Shown piece after piece: positions 19,588 to 30,028 of a stretch of 64,000 nucleotides of DNA (its first letter is position 1; each line of letters begins with the position of its first letter). A program made the position numbers and the translations under genes. The notes under the pieces were generated by a model that was not told where the DNA came from, ran no database searches, and saw nothing but the letters and a program-made list of their open reading frames with translations. This DNA is from Candidatus Sumerlaeota bacterium (lineage in GTDB: Bacteria; Sumerlaeota; Sumerlaeia; Sumerlaeales; Sumerlaeaceae), in assembly GCA_026398535.1 (NCBI GenBank), contig JAPLSQ010000057.1:1-64000 (forward strand). Direction: 5' to 3'.

Positions 19588-20871
19588 ATGAAAGAATCGC
19601 AACCGACATCGTCAAAACCGCTCGCGGGGTATCTCGTGGGCGTTCAGCGGGAGGGGATGACAGCGCGCGAGGCGCTGGATCATCTCCGCGAACTTGAATT
19701 GCTGGCCACCAGTTATGGCGTGCCTGTCATGGGGCGCGAGCTTGCCGTGTTGCGCGAGCCGCACGCCGCGTTTTTGCTGGGCGCGGGCAAGACGCGCGAG
19801 ATTCATCAGGCATCCATGACGCTCGGCGCTGACGTGATCATTGTGGACGACGACCTGTCGCCGTCGCAGCAGCGCAACTGGGAGCGCCTGACGGGGCTTG
19901 CCGTGATCGACCGCCGGGAGGTTATCCTGGGCATCTTCGCCGACCGCGCGCGGACGCGCGAGGCGCGCCTGCAGGTGGATCTGGCGCGGGCGCAATATTC
20001 GCTGCCAAGACTGGCGCGCGCATGGACGCACCTTGAGCGCCAGCGCGGCGGTGGCGGTTTCCGCGGCGGCGGCGGCGAGGCGCAAATCGAGGTCGACCGG
20101 CGCCTTGTGCGCAGGCAGATCGACCGCCTTCGCCGCGAACTCGAGCGCGTGCGGCGCGCAAGGGCAACCCAGCGCAAGGCGCGCGCAAGCGTCCCTGTTC
20201 CCGTTGCCGCGATCGTCGGCTACACTAACGCCGGAAAATCCTCGCTGCTCAACGCGCTCACCGGCGCGGGCGCCGTCGAGGAGGACAAGCTGTTCGCCAC
20301 GCTCGACCCCGCCACGCGCAAGCTTATCCTGCCCAACCGCCAGACGCTGCTGCTCAGCGACACCGTCGGATTCATCCGCAAACTGCCGCACACGCTCATC
20401 GACGCCTTCAAGGCCACGCTCGAGGAGGCGCAACTTGCGGACATGCTCATCCATGTGCTCGATGCCAGCCACCCGGATGCGCTCGAACAGCGCGCCGCAA
20501 CGGAGGCCGTGCTTGACGAGCTTGGCGCGCTGGGCAAACCCATGGCGCTCGTGCTGAACAAGATCGACCTGCTCGGCGCCGGCGAGCGCATGCGTCTGGG
20601 CATTCTTGGGGAGGGCTATCGCCACGTCGCGGCGCTGAGCACGCGCACTCGCGAGGGTGTCGGCGGCCTCATCGCCATGCTTGCCGGCCTTTCGGGACAC
20701 GATCTTATGCGTGTGCGCCTGCGCGTGCCGCCATCGCGCCACGACATTGTCTCGCTTGTTCATCGCGAGGGCGATGTCGAGTCGGAGTCATTCGACGGCG
20801 CCGACACCATGCTTGAGGCCGTGGTGCCGCGAAGATTGCGCGGGCGTTTTGCGGAGTTCATGGAAACATGA
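19588..20871 (+). CDS. hflX: ribosome-associated GTPase HflX
   Basis: Cytoplasmic GTPase that splits stalled 70S/100S ribosomes. The N-terminal HflX domain includes LGAGKTREI and DDDLSPSQQRNWE. The basic helical linker has the Gly-rich loop ERQRGGGGFRGGGGEAQIE. G1 is GYTNAGKS (residues 211-218), G3 is DTVGFIRKLPHTLI and G4 is NKIDL. Length 427 residues is normal. The stop overlaps the start of the following kinase by 4 bp, so the two are translationally coupled. Confidence 0.95.
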   Translation: MKESQPTSSKPLAGYLVGVQREGMTAREALDHLRELELLATSYGVPVMGRELAVLREPHAAFLLGAGKTREIHQASMTLGADVIIVDDDLSPSQQRNWERLTGLAVIDRREVILGIFADRARTREARLQVDLARAQYSLPRLARAWTHLERQRGGGGFRGGGGEAQIEVDRRLVRRQIDRLRRELERVRRARATQRKARASVPVPVAAIVGYTNAGKSSLLNALTGAGAVEEDKLFATLDPATRKLILPNRQTLLLSDTVGFIRKLPHTLIDAFKATLEEAQLADMLIHVLDASHPDALEQRAATEAVLDELGALGKPMALVLNKIDLLGAGERMRLGILGEGYRHVAALSTRTREGVGGLIAMLAGLSGHDLMRVRLRVPPSRHDIVSLVHREGDVESESFDGADTMLEAVVPRRLRGRFAEFMET

Positions 20872-21836
20872 AACTGTGGCCGCGAAACGCCGGATGCCGC
20901 CAGGCGCCGCTTGCGCCCGGAACGCGGCTCGGCAATTTTGAGATCGGCGGCATTCTCGGCCGCGGCGGCATGGGGGCCGTTTACATGGCCGTCAGACAAA
21001 ACGACGGCCAGCCCGCCGCCGTGAAGGTGTTTCCGCGCGACAACACGGCGGCCGGCGAGGATGCGCGCGCGCGATTCGAGCGCGAAGCCGATGCGCTGTG
21101 CTCCCTGTGCCATCCAAACATTGCCAATATCCTCGGGCACGGCTCGTGCGGCGTCATTGATTACATCGCCAGCGAGCTTGTCGACGGAGCGTCGCTCGAA
21201 CAGCTTCTCCGCGCAACGACCCTGACGATGCGCCACTACAGGCGCATCATCACGGAAACGGGCAGGGCGCTTGATCATATTCACTCCAGCGGGATCATCC
21301 ACTGCGACATCAAACCGTCCAACATTCTTGTGTCGCGCGGGGGCGCTGTGAAGATCACCGACTTTGGATGCGCGCGGTTTGCCCCGCGGCGGCGCGCATT
21401 CTCCGGCGCGAATGAAAAGTCATGGGGGACGGCCGGCTATATGGCGCCCGAACAATTCGACGCACCGGAAAAAATCGGAATACAAACGGATGTCTACGCG
21501 CTCGGCGTCACCTTTTATAAAATGTTCACGCGTCGACTGCCTGGTCAGGCCGGTTGTGTGCCCGCCTCGCGCGTCAATGCGCTTGTTCCGCCCGCGGCCG
21601 ATGCCGTGCTTTGGCGCGCGATGAAAACCGATCAGTCGGAGCGCTACGCGTCAGTGAGCGAATATTGCGGCGCGCTGATTGAAGCCCTCGATGATATCGC
21701 GCCGCGCTCCGGCGACGCGGAAAAGTATGATTCCGCCGGGACGCGTATGCGCGCGCGGTTGATTTTGATTCTCAGCCTTGCCGCGACCCTCGCGGCGCTC
21801 ATCGTCCTCGCGGCGCTCGTTTTCAAGACACGGTGA
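20868..21836 (+). CDS. membrane-anchored Ser/Thr protein kinase (PknB-like)
   Basis: Hanks-type kinase of 322 residues. The Gly loop GRGGMGAVY, Lys53 in AVKVF, catalytic HCDIKPSN (Asp147), DFG (165-167) and the activation segment ending GTAGYMAPEQ are all intact, so it should be active. HRD is HCD here, a common variant. A single transmembrane helix lies at about residues 297-318 and only four residues follow, so there is no extracellular sensor domain such as PASTA. Coupling to hflX suggests a link to translational stress, but this is inference from gene order. Confidence 0.9.
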   Translation: MKLWPRNAGCRQAPLAPGTRLGNFEIGGILGRGGMGAVYMAVRQNDGQPAAVKVFPRDNTAAGEDARARFEREADALCSLCHPNIANILGHGSCGVIDYIASELVDGASLEQLLRATTLTMRHYRRIITETGRALDHIHSSGIIHCDIKPSNILVSRGGAVKITDFGCARFAPRRRAFSGANEKSWGTAGYMAPEQFDAPEKIGIQTDVYALGVTFYKMFTRRLPGQAGCVPASRVNALVPPAADAVLWRAMKTDQSERYASVSEYCGALIEALDDIAPRSGDAEKYDSAGTRMRARLILILSLAATLAALIVLAALVFKTR

Positions 21837-21927
21837 CGGCTCCTCATCACGTTTTCATGCAGGAATGTCATGGCAAAACCGCTTCGTGCGCATGGTCATG
21901 CGGGCACAAAAGTGAGCGGCGCGCGGG

Positions 21928-22164
21928 CTAATCGGGGATGGAGGTGGTGGAGGGTGTTGCGGAACTTGTTGGAATCGTGTCCCGCGGGTGGGAAGTTTCG
22001 GCGGTGTCCGCTTTGGGTTTCACGGCCACGATATCGATCTTTTTTCCGGCATCTTCGGCCGGTGGAATGACGACCTCTCTTTTTTCAGATTTGCAGGATG
22101 CCAGCGCCAGCGTTGCGGATATTATCGCGAGAACTCGGACTGCTATGGCGGCAACTTGCTTCAC
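21928..22164 (-). CDS. small lipoprotein
   Basis: About 78 residues from a GTG at 22164. The signal peptide VAAIAVRVLAIISATLALASC has a good lipobox (LALASC), so the mature protein would be an acylated peptide of about 55 residues. It is rich in Lys, Asp, Pro, Ser and Thr with no domain I recognise. An AGGAG lies 14 bp upstream of the GTG, a little far. A TTG at 22200 is the alternative start. It sits just after the tiny basic peptide gene on the same strand. Confidence 0.55.
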   Translation of the reverse strand: MKQVAAIAVRVLAIISATLALASCKSEKREVVIPPAEDAGKKIDIVAVKPKADTAETSHPRDTIPTSSATPSTTSIPD

Positions 22165-22229
22165 TGCGACTGCTTTGACTCCTGGAACATTAAACAACAA
22201 ATTGGCACCCGGGGCAAAAATCCCGGCAC

Positions 22230-22310
22230 TTATTTCTTCTTCGCGGGCTTCTTCGCCGCGAGCTTCTTAGCCGCAGGCTTCTTCGCGGCCGCTTTTTTTG
22301 CCGTTGCCAT
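22230..22310 (-). CDS. 26-residue Lys/Ala-rich histone-H1-like peptide
   Basis: Starts MATAKKAAAKKP and continues with more AKK/AAKK/PAKK units, ending PAKKK before a TAA. It has 12 Lys and 10 Ala and no acidic residue. The ATG is preceded by AGAGGTGA with 5 bp spacing, a strong ribosome binding site. The composition is that of the C-terminal tails of bacterial histone-H1-like proteins (such as Hc1 or AlgP), so binding to DNA or RNA is likely. It is too short for most gene finders. A fragment of a once longer gene is the main alternative. Confidence 0.6.
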   Translation of the reverse strand: MATAKKAAAKKPAAKKLAAKKPAKKK

Positions 22311-22433
22311 TTGTGCTCACCTCTTTCTTGATAAAATAAGAAACAACGCGAACAAAAAAACCACTGCTGAAAACGATTGTCAAATCAAAAATGAATAATC
22401 GCGTGATTTTTTACACTTTTGCTAAACACATCC

Positions 22434-22712
22434 ATGCATTCCGTTCAACGCGAAGTGACGATACACAACAATTCGGGGCTTCATCTGCGCCCGGCGGCCG
22501 TGTTTGTGCAGACCGCAAACAAACACAAGAACTGCGACGTGTATGTCCATCGCGACAGCACGCGCGTCAACGGCAAGAGCATCATGGGGCTTGTCATGCT
22601 GGCCGCCGCCAAGGACACCCGGCTCACCATCGAGTGCGCCGGGGAAAATGCCCAGGCCGTGCTCAACGAGCTGTGCGAGCTTGTGAACGGACACTTCGGC
22701 ATGGACACCTGA
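22434..22712 (+). CDS. ptsH: HPr-family phosphocarrier protein
   Basis: Small cytoplasmic phosphocarrier of 92 residues. The active-site His17 is in NSGLHLRPAAVFVQTA and the regulatory Ser49 is in NGKSIMGLVML, with spacing as in HPr. I start at the ATG at 22434; an upstream TTG at 22419 adds five residues. No EI or EII gene is nearby and it sits directly before glmU (16-bp gap), so its role may be regulatory (HPr kinase/Crh-like) rather than sugar uptake. Confidence 0.9.
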   Translation: MHSVQREVTIHNNSGLHLRPAAVFVQTANKHKNCDVYVHRDSTRVNGKSIMGLVMLAAAKDTRLTIECAGENAQAVLNELCELVNGHFGMDT

Positions 22713-22728
22713 CAGGAGCGCACGATTT

Positions 22729-24090
22729 ATGAAAGATCTGGTGGCGGTGATTCTTGCCGCGGGACAGGGCACACGTATGTATTCCGGTTTGCCCAAGGTT
22801 TTGCACAGCGTGGCCGGACAGCCCATGCTTGACCACGTGCTCGAGGCCATCGAGGCGCTGGAACCCAGCCGCATTTTCGTTGTGACGGGATTCATGGCCG
22901 ACAAGGTGCATGAGCACGTCGGCAACCGCGCCACATGCGTCGATCAGCCGCGCCGCCTTGGAACCGCGCACGCCGTTCGAATGGTCGTGCCGAACCTTGA
23001 AAGCTTCAAGGGCAACGTTATCATCACCGTCGGCGACACGCCGCTCATCCGCACGGACACGCTCCGCGAACTCATCAAGCGCCGCCGCGCGCACAATGTC
23101 GCGGCCGCCGTCCTGACCACCGAGCTCGAAAATCCCGCCGGATACGGGCGCATCGTGCGAAACCGCGACGGCACCGTGCGCAAGATCGTCGAGGAAAAAG
23201 ACACCAACGTTTACGAGGCCGCCATAAAGGAAATCAACACCGGCATCTACGTCTTCGACTGCCAGAAACTGCTGACCGCGCTCAAGCGCGTTGGCAACAA
23301 GAACGCGCAGCGCGAGTATTATCTGACCGACACCATCGAGATTCTCGGCAAAATCAACGAGGAGACCGAGCCGGTGGTGGCCGATGATTCCACGGAGACG
23401 ATCGGCGTGAACTCGCGCGAGGAGCTGGCGCGCGCCGAATCCATTCTGCGCCGGCGCATCGCATACAGTGTCATGGATCAGGGCGTCACAGTCATTGATC
23501 CCTCGACGATCTACATCGACAAACAGGTGCACATCGGGCGCGATTCCGTCATCCATCCTTTCACCATGATTCAGGGCCAGTGCGAAATCGGCGAAAGATC
23601 GGAGATCGGCCCGCATGCGCACATCACAAACAGCCGCATCGGCAGCGCGTGCAGCCTGCGCTTCTGCTGCGTCGACCATGCGGAACTAGGCAACAACATC
23701 ACCGTGGGCCCCTACGCCAGCGTGCGGCCGGGCACGAAAATCCGCGACAATGCGCGAATAGGCACTTTCGTCGAGGTCACGCGCAGCGACATCGGCAACG
23801 CCACCGACATTCTTCACCTCAGCTACATCGGCGACGCGCAGATAGGAAAAGATGTCTCCATAGGCGCCGCAAGTGTCACCGTGAATTTCGATGGCGTGAA
23901 AAAGAACCGCACGCGCATCGGCGACGGCGTGTTTCTTGGCAGCAAAACAACAATGGTCGCGCCGCTTGACATCGAACCGGGCGCGCGCTTTGCCCACAAC
24001 GCCTCGCTTACAGGCCGCGTGCGCGCCGGCGGCGCGCAGACGCCCCCTTCCGGCATACAGAAAAAGAAAACCCGCAAACCGCGCGCCTGA
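22729..24090 (+). CDS. glmU: bifunctional GlmU (UDP-GlcNAc pyrophosphorylase / GlcN-1-P acetyltransferase)
   Basis: Makes UDP-N-acetylglucosamine for peptidoglycan and lipopolysaccharide. The N-terminal transferase domain has LAAGQGTRMYSGLPKVLHSVAGQPMLDHV and the Mg/UTP site TVGDTPLI. The C-terminal left-handed beta-helix has hexapeptide repeats, with RPGTKI, HLSYIGDAQIG and FLGSKTTMVAPL. The length, 453 residues, is standard. AGGAG is positioned 11 bp before the ATG. It may be co-transcribed with the HPr gene. Confidence 0.96.
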   Translation: MKDLVAVILAAGQGTRMYSGLPKVLHSVAGQPMLDHVLEAIEALEPSRIFVVTGFMADKVHEHVGNRATCVDQPRRLGTAHAVRMVVPNLESFKGNVIITVGDTPLIRTDTLRELIKRRRAHNVAAAVLTTELENPAGYGRIVRNRDGTVRKIVEEKDTNVYEAAIKEINTGIYVFDCQKLLTALKRVGNKNAQREYYLTDTIEILGKINEETEPVVADDSTETIGVNSREELARAESILRRRIAYSVMDQGVTVIDPSTIYIDKQVHIGRDSVIHPFTMIQGQCEIGERSEIGPHAHITNSRIGSACSLRFCCVDHAELGNNITVGPYASVRPGTKIRDNARIGTFVEVTRSDIGNATDILHLSYIGDAQIGKDVSIGAASVTVNFDGVKKNRTRIGDGVFLGSKTTMVAPLDIEPGARFAHNASLTGRVRAGGAQTPPSGIQKKKTRKPRA

Positions 24091-24272
24091 ATTTTCCTCA
24101 CCGCCACTCGCATCCAATGGCCAGCCGCGGCTTCCAGCGCCTCTTCACCAGCCGTCATCTCCACGAATCCGCACGCATAGGCGGAAGCGCTCGAGCGCCC
24201 TACGTTTTCACTTGTCATCTTTCCCCGGGATGGTGTGATCTTGACGTCAGTTCATAACGGAGGAAAATTCCA

Positions 24273-25325
<1,053 letters not shown>

Positions 25326-25339
25326 TCTCCCGACCGCCG

Positions 25340-26986
25340 TTATTGGCGCAATTGTTTCATGATTTCCCGGTGGCGCGTTTCGAGCAGGCCGCTTTTCACG
25401 CGGTCGCGCACCGCCTCGAACGGCGCTGGCGGCTGCGGCTCAACGGACACCACTTTGACAAAGTGGTAAGCCTGCGGCTCCACCAGAACCTGGCTGATGT
25501 CGCCGGGTTGTTTGCCCGCGACCGCCATTTCGAACACACGGCCAAGCGTGTCTGCGGCAACCGGCTGTTTGTCCACGCGGTAACTTAATCCCGGAAGGCT
25601 GGCGCGCAAACGATCGAGCGCGGCTGTGGTCTGATCCGCCAGGAAAGTCTCGCGCGCCTTGTTCATCGCCGCGAAATCGGCCTGCTGGCGAAGTCTTGCG
25701 TCCGCCGGACTGCTGGTTTGCGCCGCCGCGCCGCGCCGCAGAGTAACTGTCAGAAGTCTTACGAGACCGGCCTGTGAATACGAATCCTTCTTGTGCGCCT
25801 CGTAGTACGCCCTGAGCGCCTGCTCATCAGGCTCGCCCGCGTCAGCCATTATTTTCTTCGCATGGAGCTGGACGAGGTAAGCGTTGCGGTGCGCGTCGGC
25901 AAAGAAGCGGAATTCGGGCGTTCGACGCATTTCCTGCGTGGCCGTGCTCATAAGGATGAGGTCATCATTGAGCGCCTTCAGGGCAATGGCGTCCCAGAAT
26001 CGCGCCTCTTTTTTGTTGCCGGCATACTGCGGCAGGCGCCGCCCGGCTTCGCCAAATGTCACGCTTGTGCCGCCGGCCTCGTAAGCTGTCTGCCGGTCAC
26101 CCATAGCGCTTGCGGCATCATAGGCGAACACACGGGGCGAAATCCGGCGCATTTGTTCACCGGTGAAAGTCTCGATCAGTTGTTTTGCCATTTCCCTGCG
26201 GTAATCCATGGGCAGCCAACGGCTGTAATAATCGAAAAGGTCCGAGCCGCTCGTCATTTTTTCATCAAGCTTGCCTAAAAGATATCCGTCCGGCAGTTTT
26301 ACCGGACCGAAGAAGGGCGCGCCCGGTTCGGCATTCAAAAAAGCATCAAACCGCGCGTCATCCATCTGACCGCGCGTCGCGCGACCGAATCTTCCGATAG
26401 AGTTCACTCCCGCGCTTTCATAATAATCCTTGGCAACAATGTTGAACGGCTCGCCGCCGCGCAGGCGTCCGGCAATGTCTTCAAGTGTGACCGACAAACG
26501 GGAATCGGCCGCGGCATCGGGCCCCACTTCCACAAATATTCCCGAGCCGGTCACGCTCTCGACGGCGGGGTAGTGTTTCGGATTGTTTTTCAGAAACCGG
26601 CGCAGGGTGGGCGTCGATGCGTCAATGGAGTATTTGACCTTGTAGCGAAAAATCTCGGGAATCGCGAATCGCTCAAAGCGCTGCGCGTCGTAGTCGTCAG
26701 CCCCCGCGATGTCTTTGAGGCCGAGGTTGCGCACAGCGGAACTCTGGGTGTCGATATCCGATATGATGCGCCTGACATTTTCCGCGTCATTAAGGAAATA
26801 GTCTTCCGGCAACCCCGGATCGATGAGCATGAGCGAGTTGAGATAAATGAAGTGGAATTCGTGCGCCTGGTCGAGCGAGACGGTTTCGGGCGGAGGCGCC
26901 GCGTCCGTCAACGCAGGGCGCACGAGCGCACAGACGCCGCACACTATGAAAGAAAGCCTTTTCATTGATACAAGGATGTCACCCAT
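25340..26986 (-). CDS. SurA/PpiC-like peptidyl-prolyl isomerase, exported
   Basis: Exported foldase candidate of 548 residues. The signal peptide is [21 protein letters not shown]. Two parvulin-like segments are visible. The first (about residues 120-255) includes [39 protein letters not shown]; the second (about 395-520) includes [30 protein letters not shown]. SurA-type helical parts lie between ([17 protein letters not shown]). The first segment is degenerate and may not be catalytic. AAGGA precedes the ATG at 26986 by 7 bp. It probably helps fold outer-membrane or secreted proteins. Confidence 0.8.
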   Translation of the reverse strand: MGDILVSMKRLSFIVCGVCALVRPALTDAAPPPETVSLDQAHEFHFIYLNSLMLIDPGLPEDYFLNDAENVRRIISDIDTQSSAVRNLGLKDIAGADDYDAQRFERFAIPEIFRYKVKYSIDASTPTLRRFLKNNPKHYPAVESVTGSGIFVEVGPDAAADSRLSVTLEDIAGRLRGGEPFNIVAKDYYESAGVNSIGRFGRATRGQMDDARFDAFLNAEPGAPFFGPVKLPDGYLLGKLDEKMTSGSDLFDYYSRWLPMDYRREMAKQLIETFTGEQMRRISPRVFAYDAASAMGDRQTAYEAGGTSVTFGEAGRRLPQYAGNKKEARFWDAIALKALNDDLILMSTATQEMRRTPEFRFFADAHRNAYLVQLHAKKIMADAGEPDEQALRAYYEAHKKDSYSQAGLVRLLTVTLRRGAAAQTSSPADARLRQQADFAAMNKARETFLADQTTAALDRLRASLPGLSYRVDKQPVAADTLGRVFEMAVAGKQPGDISQVLVEPQAYHFVKVVSVEPQPPAPFEAVRDRVKSGLLETRHREIMKQLRQ

Positions 26987-27008
26987 GTTTCTTGTCCTTG
27001 AAAAAAAT

Positions 27009-27070
27009 CACCACGGAGGCGCGGAGTTCACAGAGGTTTGTCTCTCCGTGTTTTCCGGCGCTCCGTGGTG
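27009..27070. repeat. imperfect inverted repeat, ACCACGGAG type
   Basis: Left end CACCACGGAG (27009-27018) pairs with right end CTCCGTGGTG (27061-27070), and GCGCGGAG / CTCCGTG inner words lie between. It contains TCTCCGTGTTTTCC, related in sequence to R2. It lies 22 bp upstream of the parvulin start, and the spacing suggests a palindromic, hairpin-forming relative of R2. Confidence 0.55.
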
Positions 27071-27165
27071 TTGTGTTTATTCAGCGTTTCCCCGTCCGCG
27101 CAACATGGCGGACAGAGGCGGTTTTAACCGGAAATTCCACCATCAGAAGTCCCGGTCATACCTGA

Positions 27166-28512
27166 TTAATACAGGTTCCATCCGCCCACGTTGGCGGCTT
27201 CGCTGTAGTTGATGCCCATCATGTAGACATCATCGAACAGATTGTCGCCCGCCGCGAATTGGTGTGTGCAGACTGTAATCCAATCCGTGTCGGCGATTCC
27301 GGCGATGGTCTGCGGAACGGTTTGCACGCCGAAGGTCCAAGTTGCATTGTTCACCAGCGCGGCATACTTGTAAGCGTTGATCCACGTTGCTCCGGAATCC
27401 GTGCTGTAATGGAGCATAAGGCGGTTGCTGCTGCCCTTGCCCCAATACCATCCCTGCACGTCACGCCAACTGCCGATCTTCTCCACAGTCCGCAATGTGT
27501 AGCGGTTGGTGTAGTCAGATAAGGCGAATGTGACCTTAAGGCATGTTCCTGAGCCGACGTCACGCCCTGGCTCCGGGCCGTAGGTGGCGTTGCCGCCGCC
27601 GTCATTGAACAGAACCCAGCCATTGGGCATATTGCCCGTCCATGCCGAGAAATCGTTGTTGATGACCATCTGCTCGCGGCCCTTCCAGCGGTTGTCCACT
27701 GTGTAGGCGCCGGTATAGGACCCCGTGACCGACGCTGAATCGGTTACTGTTGCCTTCAAAGTAACCGTGCCCGATGTGTTGTGTGGCATGGCGGCCGTCG
27801 TGTCCCAAAGGTATACGAACGGGGGCGCGGGGTCGGTAAAGACCGGTGTTCCGTTCACCTCGAAATCAACCTTTGTGTACGAACCTGTTCCGCCTACCGG
27901 CGTCGCGGTGATGGCCATCGTGCCGCCGAGCCAGATGCTGTTATCCGGCCAGACGCTGATCGTCAGTGGAATCGATGCGACGGGGATGAGCTTGATTTCG
28001 TCGATACCCGCGGTTTCACCCGTCGTGCCAGGATCGGGGCCGGAGGGATTGTTGCTCACCAGCGCAACCGTGATCGGATCAGCCGAGAACGCCTTGACGG
28101 CAGTCTCGGCGAGTGTCCATGTCGTTGTCGCCGTATACGGAATGGCGAATGAGGTCACATTTGTCCCGTTTTGCTCGAAATAGACGAAGAAGTTGTTCAT
28201 CACGCCACCGGGTGCGATGCCGTTCTGATACCAGAATTGCACCTTGTAGGTTCCGGCTGATGGAGGCGTCGTGATATTGTCGGCGGTCAGCGAGCCTTGG
28301 TAGGAATCCATGTTGTCGACGCGGCACCACTGGTTTGTGCCCGCCGCTCCCCCCGCGGTTTCAAGATTCCCCGTCTCGGCCCAATCTCCAACCCATACAG
28401 CCTGGAGGGCCGCTGTGTCAGCGTATTCCTCAAAATCATCAATAATAGTGTCGGCCGCTGGCGCCACGGCAACGGCCAGAACACACGGCCATATTAGAAG
28501 AAGTTTTCTCAT
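27166..28512 (-). CDS. secreted beta-sandwich/Ig-like protein
   Basis: Exported protein of 448 residues with signal peptide RKLLLIWPCVLAVAVAPAA; AAAGGA lies upstream of the ATG. The first 170 residues (DDFEEYADTAALQAVWVGDW, YQNGIAPGGVMNNFFVYF, TAGIDEIKLIPV) look like a lectin- or carbohydrate-binding-like jelly roll. An Ig-like domain (TISVWPDNSIWLGGTMAIT, TSGTVTLKATVTDSASVTG) follows, then a second jelly roll (VINNDFSAWTGNMPNGWVLF to the end). It ends VGGWNLY, matching the VxxWxxY ending of two other secreted proteins in the window. No catalytic residues seen. Confidence 0.65.
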   Translation of the reverse strand: MRKLLLIWPCVLAVAVAPAADTIIDDFEEYADTAALQAVWVGDWAETGNLETAGGAAGTNQWCRVDNMDSYQGSLTADNITTPPSAGTYKVQFWYQNGIAPGGVMNNFFVYFEQNGTNVTSFAIPYTATTTWTLAETAVKAFSADPITVALVSNNPSGPDPGTTGETAGIDEIKLIPVASIPLTISVWPDNSIWLGGTMAITATPVGGTGSYTKVDFEVNGTPVFTDPAPPFVYLWDTTAAMPHNTSGTVTLKATVTDSASVTGSYTGAYTVDNRWKGREQMVINNDFSAWTGNMPNGWVLFNDGGGNATYGPEPGRDVGSGTCLKVTFALSDYTNRYTLRTVEKIGSWRDVQGWYWGKGSSNRLMLHYSTDSGATWINAYKYAALVNNATWTFGVQTVPQTIAGIADTDWITVCTHQFAAGDNLFDDVYMMGINYSEAANVGGWNLY

Positions 28513-28653
28513 AACTAATCCTTTCTTTATATTTATCGTGGCATTTCGTCATTATGCCACATGAATCCTATGGGTGTGGACGGGCGCAATACAAGATAAA
28601 TTTTGTTGTTTTAACGATTCTAATGGCCGCGGGCGGACGCTCGTTCGCCAGCC

Positions 28654-29793
28654 CTATCGCGGCAGCATCTGGCGCATGACGGGCATGTAGGCTTCGGCCA
28701 TGCGAAGAAAGCCAAGGTCTGTCGGGTGAACGCCGTCCACGGTGCCGTTTTCACGCCCCGCAAGCTGTTTGTCCGCGGGCAGCAGATAGATCTGTTTCAC
28801 GCCTTCCTTTTGCAATTGCTCGAACACCTTGCGCAACGTCACATTCTGCGGCGCGTTGCGCGCGCAGAGCGGGTTCTCGACGAGCAGGATGTGCATGCCG
28901 GGGTGTTTGGCGCGCAGGACGCGCGCGGCAGGCGCGACGCGCTCGGCAACCTGTTCGCGGTTCATGTTGGGCAGGCTTTCGATCACGAACGCTTCCGCGT
29001 CGATTTCCGCCAGCAGCGGCGCCAGCTCGGGTTCCAATTTTCCTGAGCCGGAAAAGCCGAGGTTGATGGTTTCGCGTCCCAGCCACCGGCCGAGGATGGC
29101 TACATGGCACATACCGGCGCGCGAGGCGCACCCGCCCTGCGTGATCGAGGTGCCATAGAAAACGATCGGACGGTTCCTGCCCGCGGGGCGCGACGGCGCG
29201 GGCGCAATGCTCGCACCGGGGTCAATGCCAATCTTGAGCCCTGTTACGGGATGATAAAGCGGCAGGTAAAGCAGGTATTCCGTGGGACTTGAGGGCAGAT
29301 TTCGCGCAATCACGCCGACGGTGCGTTTTTGTTCGGGTCGACCCGTACCCCGGTAAATCCATTCATCCCCGCAACGCTCGTAGAGGTCAAGCCCGGCGCT
29401 GCCAGTGGCTGCCATGTGGTTCATCGGATATTCGCGCGAGCCGTCCCAGGCCGCGCCGATTGTCGTTGAATCGGCGACAAATCTCACGGCCAGTCCCGCG
29501 CTGTTATGGCTGAGCCACCATACGGCTGATGTCGCGATGTCCCTTGCGCGCGACGGAAGCCGCGAATACGTCGTGTCCGTATCCTTCCATCCCTTGCCTT
29601 CAAGCGTCAGCGCGGAGGCGTCATACCACAGCATCGGTGAATCCGCCTCGCGCGCGGCGCCCGCGCGGTCAAGCGCGCCTGTCAGAACGGGGCGGTTCTG
29701 GACATCGATGACTGCCGGGCGCTTGTCCGCCGCCACCCCAGCGACACTCGCTGATAATAACATGACAAGAACAACAACCGATTTGTGCTTCAT
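28654..29793 (-). CDS. secreted GxDLY / SGNH-hydrolase carbohydrate esterase
   Basis: Exported esterase of 379 residues. After a signal peptide (VVVLVMLLSASVAGVAA) the N-terminal half carries the GxDLY-type domain with GLDLYERCG. The SGNH domain has block I YGTSITQGG (nucleophile Ser), block II/III NLGFSGSGKLEPE and block V DGVHPTDLGF (Asp/His). This matches PF14607 plus PF14606, found in carbohydrate deacetylases. The substrate is probably an acetylated polysaccharide. AAAGG precedes the ATG. Low-complexity DNA of 141 bp separates it from the Ig-like gene. Confidence 0.8.
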   Translation of the reverse strand: MKHKSVVVLVMLLSASVAGVAADKRPAVIDVQNRPVLTGALDRAGAAREADSPMLWYDASALTLEGKGWKDTDTTYSRLPSRARDIATSAVWWLSHNSAGLAVRFVADSTTIGAAWDGSREYPMNHMAATGSAGLDLYERCGDEWIYRGTGRPEQKRTVGVIARNLPSSPTEYLLYLPLYHPVTGLKIGIDPGASIAPAPSRPAGRNRPIVFYGTSITQGGCASRAGMCHVAILGRWLGRETINLGFSGSGKLEPELAPLLAEIDAEAFVIESLPNMNREQVAERVAPAARVLRAKHPGMHILLVENPLCARNAPQNVTLRKVFEQLQKEGVKQIYLLPADKQLAGRENGTVDGVHPTDLGFLRMAEAYMPVMRQMLPR

Positions 29794-30028
29794 CCTAAAG
29801 CCTTTCTGCTAACCATGAGTTCAAAAAAATAAATGGTTACACATCTCGGGTGATCATTTCGCCATAAAACGCGCAATATTAAGGATAAAATTGCGGCAAT
29901 GGCGCGGTCAGCGACAGACGGCTGCCATTCTCTGGAGGAAATGCGGGCTTGTGCCGGCAGCGAAGACAATATCAAGCCATCGCGGGTTACTTGCCTATTT
30001 TTATGTTTTTTGTGGCGAATAGGCCGCC

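Noticed and set aside
22663..23679. 338-codon frame opposite glmU
   Set aside because: Antisense to the full-length GlmU and without family features.
24091..24272. Possible small gene between glmU and recA
   Set aside because: No ribosome site or conserved pattern; short frames on either strand lack support.
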